A DNA stretch of 64,000 nt from NCBI GenBank assembly GCA_020634455.1, contig JACKBQ010000001.1, forward strand, positions 1,426,001-1,490,000. Reading direction: 5' to 3'. The stretch is from Ardenticatenaceae bacterium. GTDB lineage: Bacteria; Chloroflexota; Anaerolineae; Promineifilales; Promineifilaceae. Below are positions 1 to 8,845 of this stretch, piece by piece (the first letter of the stretch is position 1; the number at the start of each line of letters is the position of its first letter). Under the pieces are notes generated by a model that was not told the origin of the DNA, searched no databases, and saw only the letters and a list, made by a program, of their open reading frames with translations. The position numbers and the translations under genes are program-made.

Positions 1-404
1 ACAACGGGCGAGCTGCCTGTGGAGAAACCAGTGAGCGTAACGGCATATTGACGGCCCATGTCCGCAATTCCGCTGACATTCTTGCCACCGCAGGCTACTT
101 TGAGTCCACTGCCTAACATGGAACCAGTCAGGTAAGCCGAATTTTCAAAGAAGCCGCTCATATGGGCACGCACCTTGCCGTCAATGGCTATTTCGATGTG
201 GTTGAAAGACGCGTCAATCGTGGAGGCATAGATATAGCGCAGGTTGATCCGGCAGCTTCCGGCTGTTTCAGCATCCTGAACACAATAAGGATTGCTGACG
301 GTCATTGAAACAGCCTGTGGCGCAGTATGAACAGGCTTGTACGCGAGGGTCTGCGTCAGACCCAAAATGATCATCACCAGGAGAAGGGTTCGCTTTAGGC
401 GCAT
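1..404 (-). CDS. Secreted protein, C-terminus cut by window edge (paralogue of next gene)
   Basis: Partial gene: it starts at 404 and stays open to position 1, so the stop lies outside the window. The start has GGAG about 10 bases upstream and follows the stop of the upstream gene by 15 bp, so the two are probably co-transcribed. The N-terminus (MRLKRTLLLVMIILGLTQTLA) is a signal peptide. Mature features shared with the 420-944 protein are VSNPYC, a C-x-I-N-[LF]-R-[YF]-I strand, a central FFE motif and VACG, with conserved cysteines. The pair looks like a tandem duplication of a small extracellular beta-rich protein. I do not recognise the family. Confidence 0.75.
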   Translation of the reverse strand, partial: MRLKRTLLLVMIILGLTQTLAYKPVHTAPQAVSMTVSNPYCVQDAETAGSCRINLRYIYASTIDASFNHIEIAIDGKVRAHMSGFFENSAYLTGSMLGSGLKVACGGKNVSGIADMGRQYAVTLTGFSTGSSPV

Positions 405-419
405 AACGGACGCTCCACA

Positions 420-944
420 TCATGGATTAAATGCCGGGCAGGTCACGTTGGCGATGTCGGTGGACATGGGGTTACGGCTTGAATCCAGGGGCTGGATCGT
501 GACCCCGTACACATTGCCAAACTGGCTGCCTGCCCCGCCCGCATTTGGGGCTCCGCAAGCCACTGTCAGGCCATCGGGAACCATGTCATAGCTGTAGGTG
601 ATTGTTCCTTCAAAAAAGGCGGTGGCGTTGTAGCGCTTCTGGCCACTGATAGTGATCGCTAACCAGGTCATATAAGGCGCACTGCTCTGATTGTCAGTGG
701 TCTGGATGAAACGAAAGTTGATCGAGCACTTGTCAACGGCCGGATCGGGTTGGTAGCAGTAAGGATTAGAAACGGTGAATGAAGTCAAGCTATCTGGAGC
801 ATTTGGATCGGCTTGAGTGCCGCTCGGCCCCGTGAGCGGCGGCGGCGTTGGTGGCGTTACCTGGGCAGACGTAAGGTTATCTGCGAGAAGCATACCACTC
901 GTGAATATCAATACCAGGATTCCCGCGAAGACAAATTTGCGCAT
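420..944 (-). CDS. Small secreted protein, tandem paralogue of 1-404
   Basis: A 174-residue protein with a signal peptide (MRKFVFAGILVLIFTSGMLL), then a short Pro/Thr stretch and a cysteine-containing domain. A strong Shine-Dalgarno sequence, AAGGAGG, lies a few bases before the ATG and supports this start. It shares SNPYC, the C-x-I-N-F-R-[FY]-I segment, FFEG and VACG with the following gene, which points to duplication. The four cysteines suggest disulfides outside the cell. No enzyme motif is visible, and a surface or structural role is only inferred. Confidence 0.8.
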   Translation of the reverse strand: MRKFVFAGILVLIFTSGMLLADNLTSAQVTPPTPPPLTGPSGTQADPNAPDSLTSFTVSNPYCYQPDPAVDKCSINFRFIQTTDNQSSAPYMTWLAITISGQKRYNATAFFEGTITYSYDMVPDGLTVACGAPNAGGAGSQFGNVYGVTIQPLDSSRNPMSTDIANVTCPAFNP

Positions 945-1410
945 GTTACCTCCTTGGGTTTTATCGGATTGGTAGCGGTTGTAGGCTTAAATTATAGCAT
1001 GTCTTCATAATGGCAACACTGATCCGGGGCTGTGAAATCTATCCCCAAAAAGCCACAAAAGAGAAAGAGAATACGGCCGTTTCCCACCCCGTCACTTCTC
1101 CCTAAACCATTCACAAAAAAACGCGCTGTCCCACCTAATCAACCAAACGGTTGATGAACGCATCCATCCTCGCTTCACCAACTTTCCACTCAGCGATTGG
1201 TTACAGGCAACGGCCGTTTCCCTATGCTATCTACACCAACCAACCGGAGAAAAATAACAGAATTGCCTGTTATAAATCAGCCTATTGAGACGACATTATT
1301 TTCTAGATTGACCAAATTTTGCCGGAACAGCTTGAACGCAAGCTGAGATATTTGCTAACCATCAACTTTCAGGGCATTCAGCCCACCATCATCATTCGGA
1401 GGATTTTCTC
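945..1410. other. 466-bp gap between divergent genes, with palindromes
   Basis: No gene is convincing here; a 65-codon plus-strand frame crossing the left end overlaps the signal peptide of the 420-944 gene and looks like a shadow. The gap carries two copies of the octamer (1073-1080 and 1210-1217). It also holds a hairpin with 7-bp arms ATCAACC/GGTTGAT (1138-1155) and an inverted repeat ATAACAG/CTGTTAT separated by six bases (1254-1273). The last is about 140 bp upstream of the 1411 gene and could be an operator. Both promoters of the flanking divergent genes must lie here, but I cannot place -35/-10 boxes with confidence. Confidence 0.5.
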
Positions 1411-2469
1411 ATGTCAAAAAAAGTTGCAGCTTTGCTGCTAATCGTTTCACTCTTTGCTATTTCTTGCACCGCAGCCCAGGATGCCGGGGCGCAGCCGGAA
1501 GTAAACACAGCCGAACCGTATGAATGGGTGCTAACCGCGCTTCGTGACAATGGAACGGCCGTTGAAGCACTGTCCACCATTTCCCAGCCATTTTTCGAGC
1601 CAGAGGGCCAGGTCATCCAGGTTGATGGGCAGGAAGTGCAACTCTTCGCCTTTCCCAATGAAGCCGAAGCCGCGACAGCGGCAGCTACCATTGATGCCAG
1701 CGGCAGCACAGTGGGGACCACCATGCTTTCCTGGCTGGCCACGCCCCATTTCTTCAAATCTGGCAATCTCATTGTCCTTTATGTGGGGGACACCGAGGCA
1801 GTCATTGCCGCCTTGCAGGGCGTGCTGGGATCGCAAATCGCTGGTGGCAGCACAGCACAATCTGCCCTGCCGCCTGTGGTTGAAATAAATACCACGGAGA
1901 CGCTGCTCACCAATGATCAGCAAGAATATGCAAACAGTGCGTTTGGACTCAGTTTTCTGCTGCCCGCAAATTGGTTTGGGCCAGAGGAATACGTCTCGGA
2001 ACAAACGCTGCGCGTTGAAGTGGGTACCGACGCGGTTTATCCTTACGGAACAGACCCCACCGAACGGCCTGAAGCCAAACCCAATGCTTACCATGTGGTT
2101 GTTCAATACGACAAAGATGGTCAATCTGGTGATATGAACGACACCTACCAAACTCTGGCGGCGATGCAAGATGGCGAGTCGCTTTCAGATGCACGGGGAA
2201 TGATCATCAGAATACGGCCGCTTGATTTGAACGGCCTGACAGGGTATGAGTACATCGCCACACTATCCGAAACGGCCCAGACAACGGCCGTTTACAGCCG
2301 AATGTCCATCTTGACGGACGCGCAGGGCAATTTTGTGACCGTTTTAGGCACCCCCAGCCAGGTTGAGCTGGCGGACGGCACCAGCTGGCAGGATGCGTAC
2401 CGGCTCATTGATGAGGTCAATCTCCCTGCCTATCATCAAATTGTGTCGTCCATCTCAGTTGCTGACTGA
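1411..2469 (+). CDS. Lipoprotein of unknown function, 352 aa
   Basis: The N-terminus MSKKVAALLLIVSLFAISC is a type II signal peptide with a lipobox ending in Cys19, so the protein should be lipid-anchored on the outside of the membrane. GGAGG sits about 8 bases before the ATG. Residues 30-150 form one region rich in Ala/Glu. Residues about 170-345 form another, with an FGLSFLLPANW segment and alternating hydrophobic strands of the kind seen in periplasmic PsbP-like or substrate-sensing domains, but this likeness is weak. It contains octamer copies (for example near 1555 and 2283). It is probably monocistronic. Function not recognised. Confidence 0.8.
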   Translation: MSKKVAALLLIVSLFAISCTAAQDAGAQPEVNTAEPYEWVLTALRDNGTAVEALSTISQPFFEPEGQVIQVDGQEVQLFAFPNEAEAATAAATIDASGSTVGTTMLSWLATPHFFKSGNLIVLYVGDTEAVIAALQGVLGSQIAGGSTAQSALPPVVEINTTETLLTNDQQEYANSAFGLSFLLPANWFGPEEYVSEQTLRVEVGTDAVYPYGTDPTERPEAKPNAYHVVVQYDKDGQSGDMNDTYQTLAAMQDGESLSDARGMIIRIRPLDLNGLTGYEYIATLSETAQTTAVYSRMSILTDAQGNFVTVLGTPSQVELADGTSWQDAYRLIDEVNLPAYHQIVSSISVAD

Positions 2470-2588
2470 CGTAAGCGGGATTGTATAGATCGGCGATCAT
2501 CAAGTCTGGGTGCAGAACAGCGTGCCCAGACTTTTTCTTTTCCCAGACAGCCATTTGCAAAATCCCCACCCTGTGTTAAACCTGCGGC

Positions 2589-3380
2589 ATGACAAAGCCG
2601 TGGCAAACCATCCGCACAATGATTGAGCGCACCGCCACCACCAAAGGGCGGGCGGCGTCTGGCTGCTTTTCCATTGAGGGAACCCGGCTACATGAACGCG
2701 CCTTGCGGGCGGGCGTCTGTCCGAAGGCGGTACTGGTGGCGGAAGCTGTGTGGCAAACGCCAAGGGAACGGGAAACGGCCGTTCTCCACCACCTGGCCCA
2801 GCAAAACATCCCCACCTACCCCATCCCCGACGCAGAAATGGAACGCTTGACGCAGGGGCGCAGGCTGGGCGGCTTGCTGGGGCTGGTAAAGCTGCCGCCG
2901 CCGCTCAATCTGGCCGATTGGTTGAACCATCACCCCGCGCCCACGCTGCTGGTGGCGGTGGACGTGGTGGACCCCGGCAACGTCGGCGGGATGATCCGCA
3001 CGGCGCACGCGCTGGGCGCGGATTTGTTCGTGGCTGTGGACAGCAGCGACCCGTACCACCCCCGCGCCGTGCGCACTTCAATGGGCAGCATTTTTAAGCT
3101 GCCGCTGCTCACCACCAGCCTGCCAACGCTGTTCGCCGCGCTGCACGCGGCCCACATCCAGACCATCGGCACGGTAGCGGAAGGTGGCATGGCCTTGCCA
3201 GATTTTGAGCGAGGGGTGGGTGGAACGGCCGTTTTCATGGGCAGTGAATATTTTGGCTTGCCGGATGAACTCATCAGCCAGCTAGACGCCCGCGTCACCA
3301 TCCCCATGCTGCCCGGCATTGACTCCTTCTCCGTCAACGCCGCCGCTGCCATTGTCCTGTACGAACTGCGCCGCAAATAA
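2589..3380 (+). CDS. SpoU/TrmH-family RNA 2'-O-methyltransferase
   Basis: A 263-residue SPOUT-class methylase that would transfer methyl from S-adenosylmethionine to a ribose 2'-OH in rRNA or tRNA. The three family motifs are in order. Motif 1 is DPGNVGGMIRTAHALGAD, motif 2 is VFMGSEYFGLPDEL, and motif 3 is IPMLPGIDSFSVNAAAAI near the C-terminus. The N-terminal 80 residues resemble the substrate-binding domain of RlmB/TsnR-like proteins (CFSIEGTRLHERAL). Which nucleotide is modified cannot be told. The gene faces the MocR-type gene, and the 50-bp gap between them carries a palindromic repeat. Confidence 0.9.
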   Translation: MTKPWQTIRTMIERTATTKGRAASGCFSIEGTRLHERALRAGVCPKAVLVAEAVWQTPRERETAVLHHLAQQNIPTYPIPDAEMERLTQGRRLGGLLGLVKLPPPLNLADWLNHHPAPTLLVAVDVVDPGNVGGMIRTAHALGADLFVAVDSSDPYHPRAVRTSMGSIFKLPLLTTSLPTLFAALHAAHIQTIGTVAEGGMALPDFERGVGGTAVFMGSEYFGLPDELISQLDARVTIPMLPGIDSFSVNAAAAIVLYELRRK

Positions 3381-3382
3381 CG

Positions 3383-3442
3383 CCACAGATTTCACAGATT
3401 ATCCAGATTTTTATCCGCGCTTGTCCGCGTTCATCCGCGTCC
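3383..3442. repeat. Intergenic repeat, ACAGATT/TCCGCG units
   Basis: Three CAGATT-type units (CCACAGATT, TCACAGATT, TCCAGATTT) are followed by three TCCGCG units (ATCCGCGC, TGTCCGCGT, TCATCCGCGT). It begins two bases after the methylase stop and supplies the stop codon of the facing MocR-type gene (3431-3433). The ACAGATT units recur in the intercistronic elements near 43,030 and 57,604. Confidence 0.75.
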
Positions 3443-4915
3443 CCTTGAAAATTCTTCAACCAACGTGGTGATTACCCCGCCCAAACGCGCCACGCCCTCG
3501 GCAATTTCTGGCTCGCTAAGGCCGCTAAAACCCAGCAAAATGGCAGGCGGCGACGGCTGATTCAGAAAATACGGAGCCGCAGGATAAATCCCCACCCCAA
3601 CGTCAGCAGCGGCGGCGATGACGGCCGTTTCCCCCACCCCCTCCGGCAAATAGAGCATCACGTGCAGGCCAGCCGGTTCATCTGCCAGGCGCACCAGCCC
3701 CGGCAGCCCGGTTTGCAGCGCGGCCACCAGCGTTTCGCGCCGCAAGCCATACGCCTGCCGCAAATGGCGCAGATGCCGCTCAAAGTGGCCCTCCAGCATA
3801 AAATCTGCCACTGCCGCCTGGGTCAACGTGGGCGCGCCCCGGTCAATCAGCCGCTTGGCCTGGACAAACGGCCGTACCAACCCCGTCGGCAGCACCACGT
3901 AAGACAAACGCAGCGCCGGAAACAGCACCTTGGAGAACGTGCCCAGGTAAATCACACGCTCATCGGCCGACAGCCCTTGCAGCGCCGCCAGCGGACGGCC
4001 GTCGTAGCGCAGTTCGCCATCGTAATCATCCTCGATGATGAGGGCATCGTGCTGCTGCGCCCATTGCAGCAGCGCCAGACGGCGGGTCAACGGCAGCGTT
4101 CCCCCGTGCGGAAACTGGTTCGATGGCGTCACAAAGGCCAATCGCGCCTGGCTGCTGGCTGGTATTTTGTCTACACGAAAGCCGCTGTTGTCCACCGGAA
4201 CGGCCGTTAACCGGGCCCCGTTCAGCGCAAAAAGCGCCGCCGCGTCGGCATAACCAGGCGTTTCCACCAACACCTCTTCCCCCGGTTCCAGCAGCAGCCG
4301 CGCCAAAATGTCCAACGCCTGCTGCGCCCCGTTCACGATGACGACCTGCTCGGCCGTGCAAACCACCCCGCGCCAGCGCGTCAGGTAATCGGCCAGGGCT
4401 TCGCGCAGCGGCAAAAAGCCGGCCACCGAGCCGTAGCGGGAGAGCATGGCGTCGTCGGTGCTGAGGTAGCGGGCCAGCAGCTTGCGCCAGATGTCGTAGG
4501 GGAAGATGTGGGGAAAGCTACGGCCAAAGCCAAAATCAATTTCTGGTTTAGCCGGTTTGGCGGGATTGGATACGGCCGTTTGCCGCACACGCTCCCCCCA
4601 CGAAGAAAATTTGGGCTGAAACGGCCGTAACTCTGCCTGCGTCTCCGCCACCAACGACAGGGGCAGCTGGGGCGCAATAAACGTGCCCGCCCCCAACCGC
4701 TGCACCACAAACCCTTCCGCCGCCAGCTGGTCATACGCCTGGGCCACGGTGACGCGGGCCAGCTTCAACTCGTCAGCCAGCACGCGGCTGGGTGGCAACC
4801 GACGCCTGGAACCAAAATCACCGTGCAAAATCGCCTCGCGTAGCTGTTGATACAATTGCAGGTATAATGGGGTCTGGCTCTGTCGGTCAAATGTCCAATT
4901 TTGAAAAGTGTTCAT
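3431..4915 (-). CDS. MocR/PdxR-type regulator (GntR HTH + aminotransferase fold)
   Basis: A 494-residue fusion. Residues 1-75 are a GntR winged helix (QTPLYLQLYQQLREAI ... LPPSRVLADEL). Residues about 115-490 are a fold-type I PLP domain with GAQQALDILARLLLEPGE, the NQFPHGG segment, IIEDDYDGELRY and the lysine loop YLGTFSKVLFP. This is the MocR class, whose best-known members (PdxR) sense PLP, but no pdxST genes are adjacent, so the ligand is unknown. I start at 4915 because GGAG lies just upstream; a longer frame reaches 4981 without a ribosome site. It is divergent from a TetR gene. Its stop lies inside a repeat. Confidence 0.88.
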   Translation of the reverse strand: MNTFQNWTFDRQSQTPLYLQLYQQLREAILHGDFGSRRRLPPSRVLADELKLARVTVAQAYDQLAAEGFVVQRLGAGTFIAPQLPLSLVAETQAELRPFQPKFSSWGERVRQTAVSNPAKPAKPEIDFGFGRSFPHIFPYDIWRKLLARYLSTDDAMLSRYGSVAGFLPLREALADYLTRWRGVVCTAEQVVIVNGAQQALDILARLLLEPGEEVLVETPGYADAAALFALNGARLTAVPVDNSGFRVDKIPASSQARLAFVTPSNQFPHGGTLPLTRRLALLQWAQQHDALIIEDDYDGELRYDGRPLAALQGLSADERVIYLGTFSKVLFPALRLSYVVLPTGLVRPFVQAKRLIDRGAPTLTQAAVADFMLEGHFERHLRHLRQAYGLRRETLVAALQTGLPGLVRLADEPAGLHVMLYLPEGVGETAVIAAAADVGVGIYPAAPYFLNQPSPPAILLGFSGLSEPEIAEGVARLGGVITTLVEEFSRGRG

Positions 4916-4948
4916 CGTATCTCCAGACGGTGCGGTACATAAGTGATG

Positions 4949-4973
4949 GTTAGGCATATTGACTCGACCTAAC
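4949..4973. promoter_or_regulatory. Possible operator between MocR-type and TetR genes
   Basis: An inverted repeat with arms GTTAGG (4949-4954) and CCTAAC (4968-4973), 13 bases apart, sits in the 112-bp divergent gap. It is 34 bp upstream of the MocR start. Position makes it a candidate binding site for either flanking regulator. The arms are short, so chance is possible. Confidence 0.3.
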
Positions 4974-5027
4974 AAGCGCATTATTGTGTATTAATGATCG
5001 TGTTTTTGTAAAGGAAGCGCAAATAGT

Positions 5028-5651
5028 ATGGCCTACCGCAGCAGCGATAAAACGCGCCAGAAAAAAGATGCCAAGCGCACCGCCATGATGCAAGCGGCCG
5101 TTCAGGTGTTTGCCGAAAGTGGTTACCACGCCGCCACCGTCCGCGATATTGTAAAGGCGTCAGACGTGGCAATTGGCACATTTTACTTCTACTTCCCCGA
5201 CAAAGAGACGCTTTTTGTTCATCTTTATGAAGAAACGGCCGATTTTCTGCTGCAAACCATAGACCAGGCCATCCGCAGCCGCAGCGAGCTTGCCCAACAA
5301 TTTTCGCGAGGCATTCAGGCGTATGTAAACATTGCCGTCTTTGAACCGGCTGTCGTTCGTCTACTCCTGGTTGGGGGCGTGGGAGCTATTCCTTCGCTAG
5401 AAATCAAACGCAGCAATTTTCGGGAACGGATGGTGCGACTATGGCAACGGCCGTTAGACCAGGCTATAGACACAGGCACTATTCCCAACCAAAACGGCCG
5501 TCGCGTCGCAGAAGCCTTTGCTGGCGCGTTCGATGAAGTTATCTTACAACTTTTGGCCATGCCAGAGCCGGATATGGAAGCCGCCGCCGTGGTACAAGAA
5601 TTAACGCTCTTTAGCTTAAGGGCTGTCGCTTACAAAGGCACACCTCCCTAA
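5028..5651 (+). CDS. TetR/AcrR-family transcriptional regulator
   Basis: A 207-residue TetR-type repressor. Residues 15-60 form the DNA-binding helix-turn-helix (AAVQVFAESGYHAATVRDIV then IGTFYFYFPDKETLF), a typical TetR signature. The C-terminal 140 residues are the variable ligand-binding part. AAGGAAG lies about 10 bases before the ATG. It is divergent from the MocR-type gene and followed 40 bp later by a histidine kinase, which it may share a transcript with. The effector is unknown. Confidence 0.9.
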   Translation: MAYRSSDKTRQKKDAKRTAMMQAAVQVFAESGYHAATVRDIVKASDVAIGTFYFYFPDKETLFVHLYEETADFLLQTIDQAIRSRSELAQQFSRGIQAYVNIAVFEPAVVRLLLVGGVGAIPSLEIKRSNFRERMVRLWQRPLDQAIDTGTIPNQNGRRVAEAFAGAFDEVILQLLAMPEPDMEAAAVVQELTLFSLRAVAYKGTPP

Positions 5652-5691
5652 AAAGCAACGATACTCGCAAGGGATAAACGCAAATTGATCC

Positions 5692-7524
5692 ATGGATGAT
5701 CAGAGCAAAACCAAAGATGAGTTAATCCGCGAGTTGAAGCAATTACGGGCTCAAAGTGCCTCGCCACCAAACGGCCCTGAAAGCACCATTGAGCAACTAC
5801 AATCGTTGACCCAAGCTGCCGAGTTGATGCTGGGTGTGCACGATCTGGCTTCTTTGTGGCCAAACGTGAAAACGGCCGTACAAAACACCCTCCAACCAGA
5901 CCGTCTGGCAATCTTCCTTTATGACTATGAAAGCGACGCGCTAGATTGCCCCTACGCCAGTGGGCTGTCGCAAGAATACCTGCATCGGCTGCGCCAAACA
6001 TTCCTTGCCCACCCCGGCACCGAACAACTGTACCAATTAGCCCCCGTCTGGACGGAAGATGCCCAAACAGACCCTGCATTTGCCTACCGTCGGGAAGATG
6101 CCGTGGCAGAGGGCTTTCGCACAGTGACGCTATTTCCTCTCATCGGCAACCAGGGGCGGCCAGGTGGCGCAATTGTGCTGTATTGGAATGAGAAACGGCC
6201 GTTAACACCCTCTGACCTCAACAATGGCTACACCCTGGCCCACATGGTTGCTCTTGCCATCAACACCATCAACCTGTTCAGCCAAACCAACCAAAATCTG
6301 CTGCGCGAGAGACAGCTAAATGAAATCAGCCGTACGCTAAATGCCACCTCAGACCTGCCCACACTACTCGGCACCCTGGTGAAAATGGTGGCAGAACTGG
6401 TACACGCCGACGCCGGATTGCTGGGTCTGGTCATCGATCGCGAAATGATGACATTTTATCCCTACAACGTCCCCAATTGGATGACCTTGCGCCCCGCCCC
6501 ACGCCCGCGCGGGCTGGCCTGGGAAATTGTCAACAGCTGTAAATCCATTTTACTTACCAATTACCCCAGCCACCCCGAAGCAATGGCTAAATGGATAGAC
6601 GCTGGCGTACTTGCCTTTTTGGGCGTACCACTCCGAGCTGGCGACAACTGTCTGGGGGCAATTACCGTGTTCAACCTGAACAGATCCGGCCTCGTCTTCA
6701 ATGAGCGTGATTTGGAATTGGTGGAATCAATTGGCCAGCAAGCGGGGATTGCCATTCAAAATTTACGCCAGCTCGCTGAAACGCAACAGCGCGCTGCCGC
6801 CATGTCGGCCGCCCTAAATCGGCAAGCCGAATTGGACTTGATGAAAAATAATTTCACCCAAAGTGTTTCGCATGAGCTGCGGTCGCCGCTGGGCATCATT
6901 TATGGCCATGCCGAACTGTTGGTGAGCGAAAGTTTAGGCCCGCTTAATGAAGAGCAAAAACAGTCTGGCGAAATTATTATGCGCCGGGTGATCATGCTCA
7001 CCAATTTAGTAGATGATCTCACCGCCCTGTTGGCCGCCGAAACCCAAGAGCTGCGCCGTGAAGAAATTGACACCATCCTGCTTGTTTACTCGCTGCTGGC
7101 AGATTACCGCATGAGAGCCAGTGAGTTAGGCATTCAGCTAGAAGCGGAAATTGATGAAAACATGCCCTGGATTTTAGGCGACAGCACCCACCTACGCCGC
7201 GTTTTTGACAACCTGGTCTCGAATGCCTTCAAGTTTACGCCGTCAGGCGGGCACATTACACTAAGGCTAAAAGCGCTTGGCAATGATGTGCAAATTGAGG
7301 TAGAAGACAGTGGCGAAGGCATTCCAGAAGATAAAGTCGGCCGTATTTTTGAACGTTTTTACCAGGTGGAAGGTGGCTCCACGCGACGGCACAAAGGCAC
7401 AGGGCTGGGCCTGACTCTGGTTAAAGAGATCATCGAAGCACATCGCGGCACAGTTAGCGTGCGCAGTCAGTTGGGAGCGGGGACAACCTTCACCATTGTC
7501 ATCCCTGGCTTTTGGCCAGAATGA
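5692..7524 (+). CDS. GAF-domain sensor histidine kinase
   Basis: A 610-residue soluble histidine kinase. Residues 1-35 are a short charged coiled coil. Two GAF-like sensor domains follow at about 45-190 and 205-360 (the second with GVLAFLGVPLRAGDNCLGAI). HisKA follows with SVSHELRSPLGII, whose phospho-acceptor is His394. The HATPase_c domain has the N box HLRRVFDNLVSNAFKFTPSGG, the G1 box VEDSGEGIPEDKV and the G2 box GTGLGLTLVKEII. No membrane segment is visible, so the signal should be cytoplasmic. No response regulator lies nearby. The ribosome site is weak. Confidence 0.92.
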   Translation: MDDQSKTKDELIRELKQLRAQSASPPNGPESTIEQLQSLTQAAELMLGVHDLASLWPNVKTAVQNTLQPDRLAIFLYDYESDALDCPYASGLSQEYLHRLRQTFLAHPGTEQLYQLAPVWTEDAQTDPAFAYRREDAVAEGFRTVTLFPLIGNQGRPGGAIVLYWNEKRPLTPSDLNNGYTLAHMVALAINTINLFSQTNQNLLRERQLNEISRTLNATSDLPTLLGTLVKMVAELVHADAGLLGLVIDREMMTFYPYNVPNWMTLRPAPRPRGLAWEIVNSCKSILLTNYPSHPEAMAKWIDAGVLAFLGVPLRAGDNCLGAITVFNLNRSGLVFNERDLELVESIGQQAGIAIQNLRQLAETQQRAAAMSAALNRQAELDLMKNNFTQSVSHELRSPLGIIYGHAELLVSESLGPLNEEQKQSGEIIMRRVIMLTNLVDDLTALLAAETQELRREEIDTILLVYSLLADYRMRASELGIQLEAEIDENMPWILGDSTHLRRVFDNLVSNAFKFTPSGGHITLRLKALGNDVQIEVEDSGEGIPEDKVGRIFERFYQVEGGSTRRHKGTGLGLTLVKEIIEAHRGTVSVRSQLGAGTTFTIVIPGFWPE

Positions 7525-7555
7525 TCCACCCGCCATTTGCTGGTAAAATCCCCCC

Positions 7556-8230
7556 ATGCCTAAAACCAAGAAAATTTCATCCAGCAAAAATAAACCGTGG
7601 CGCAAAACAGTGCAAAAAGCTATGAAAAAAGCAGCGGAGACTGAAGCCAGGCAGCGGTTTGGCGGTGCAGAGCCGTTGTTTGATTATCGTTGGGAGCATG
7701 TAACGGCCGTTGTGACCCTGGCTCTCAAATTAGCCGAACAAACCGGGGCGGATGTGGAAGTGGTAGAAGCCGCCGCCTGGTTGCACGATATTCGCAAAGA
7801 GGCTGGCCCCAAGCATCCACAGGAGGGGGCAAAGTTTGCCCACCAAATTTTGCCCAAGACCGACTTCCCCCAAGAGAAGATTGGCCATGTGGCCCGCTGC
7901 ATTCGCGCCCACATGGGGCTGTGGCGGCGCAAACCGCTCAAAGATTTAGAAGCGCAAGTGCTGTGGGATGCGGACAAGCTGGCCAAAATCGGGCTGACTT
8001 CCCTGTTTCATTTTATGCCCGTAACCATTATGCGGGGAAACGGCCGTACCACCCAAAAGCTCATTGATGATGCCCGCGCCAACAACAAATGGATGACCAA
8101 AACCGTCGCCAGTATGCACACCGCACCGGCCCAAAAAGCTGCCAAGAAGCGATTAAAACGATTCAACAAACTTCTCAACAGGCTGGAAGCAGAACTGGCT
8201 GGGGACGATTTGCTCAATCTGCCAGGCTGA
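7556..8230 (+). CDS. HD-domain phosphohydrolase
   Basis: A 224-residue protein with a basic N-terminus (many Lys) and a single HD domain. The metal ligands are His48 (WEHV), the His77-Asp78 pair (AAWLHDIRK) and a later Asp in LWDADKLAKIG. A conserved AHMG-type histidine lies between them. HD proteins of this size hydrolyse nucleotides, phosphomonoesters or other phosphoesters; the substrate is unknown. The Lys-rich ends might bind nucleic acid, which is inference. The 3' end overlaps the convergent TetR gene by 17 bp. Confidence 0.85.
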   Translation: MPKTKKISSSKNKPWRKTVQKAMKKAAETEARQRFGGAEPLFDYRWEHVTAVVTLALKLAEQTGADVEVVEAAAWLHDIRKEAGPKHPQEGAKFAHQILPKTDFPQEKIGHVARCIRAHMGLWRRKPLKDLEAQVLWDADKLAKIGLTSLFHFMPVTIMRGNGRTTQKLIDDARANNKWMTKTVASMHTAPAQKAAKKRLKRFNKLLNRLEAELAGDDLLNLPG

Positions 8231-8822
8231 TGGCCCGCCAAACGGCCGTTGCAATAACCCCTTTCGCCTCGTCCATCGCCAACTCCTGCATGCCGCCCAG
8301 CCAGCGGCGGGCAAATTCATGAGCTGGCCCCATAATGATCGCATCATACGCCCAGGGCGGCAGCCGCAGCAGCTGCCCACTCTCCACGAACGGCCGCATC
8401 CAGCCAAAAATGTCGGCGTAAAACGCACCTTTGAAAGCAGCAACCTCCGCCTGGTAGCTGCGCAGCAAGGTGCCTTGCGACGCTTCGTAAATAAACGCCG
8501 CCTGCGCCGGATTGGCCGCTACCCAATCCAGATAGCTGTTCACCAGCGCCTGGATGCCGGTTTGCGCGTCTGTTGTGGCCAAAACGGCCGTTCGCAGTTG
8601 CCCAAAACAGTCTTCAAAACAGTCCCGGTATAGCGCATACAGCACCCCCTCCCGGTCCTTAAAATGATGGTAGACGCTGCCCACGCTGGCCCCGGAACGG
8701 CCGCAAATATCGCTCATGGTAACGGCCGTTACCCCCTTCTCGGCCACCAGTTCCAACGTTGCTGCTAAGATTGCTGCCTGGCGAACGGCCGTTGCTGTTT
8801 GCCGGTTTTGTTCACTTATCAT
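8214..8822 (-). CDS. TetR/AcrR-family regulator, divergent from SDR gene
   Basis: A 202-residue TetR protein. The N-terminal HTH is AATLELVAEKGVTAVTMSDI then ASVGSVYHHFKDREGVLYAL, and the C-terminal domain resembles the TetR_C group. It overlaps the HD gene tail-to-tail by 17 bp. The start is at 8822, facing the SDR gene at 8941. The 118-bp divergent gap carries a striking repeat of TCTAGAATAT, most simply its own operator. It may therefore control itself and the SDR. Confidence 0.9.
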   Translation of the reverse strand: MISEQNRQTATAVRQAAILAATLELVAEKGVTAVTMSDICGRSGASVGSVYHHFKDREGVLYALYRDCFEDCFGQLRTAVLATTDAQTGIQALVNSYLDWVAANPAQAAFIYEASQGTLLRSYQAEVAAFKGAFYADIFGWMRPFVESGQLLRLPPWAYDAIIMGPAHEFARRWLGGMQELAMDEAKGVIATAVWRAISLAD

Positions 8823-8845
8823 GCTTGCTCTTTCTTGATCAAATT

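Noticed and set aside
4915..4981. The longer MocR-type start at 4981
   Set aside because: The added 22 residues lack family similarity and have no ribosome site, while ATG 4915 has GGAG just upstream.
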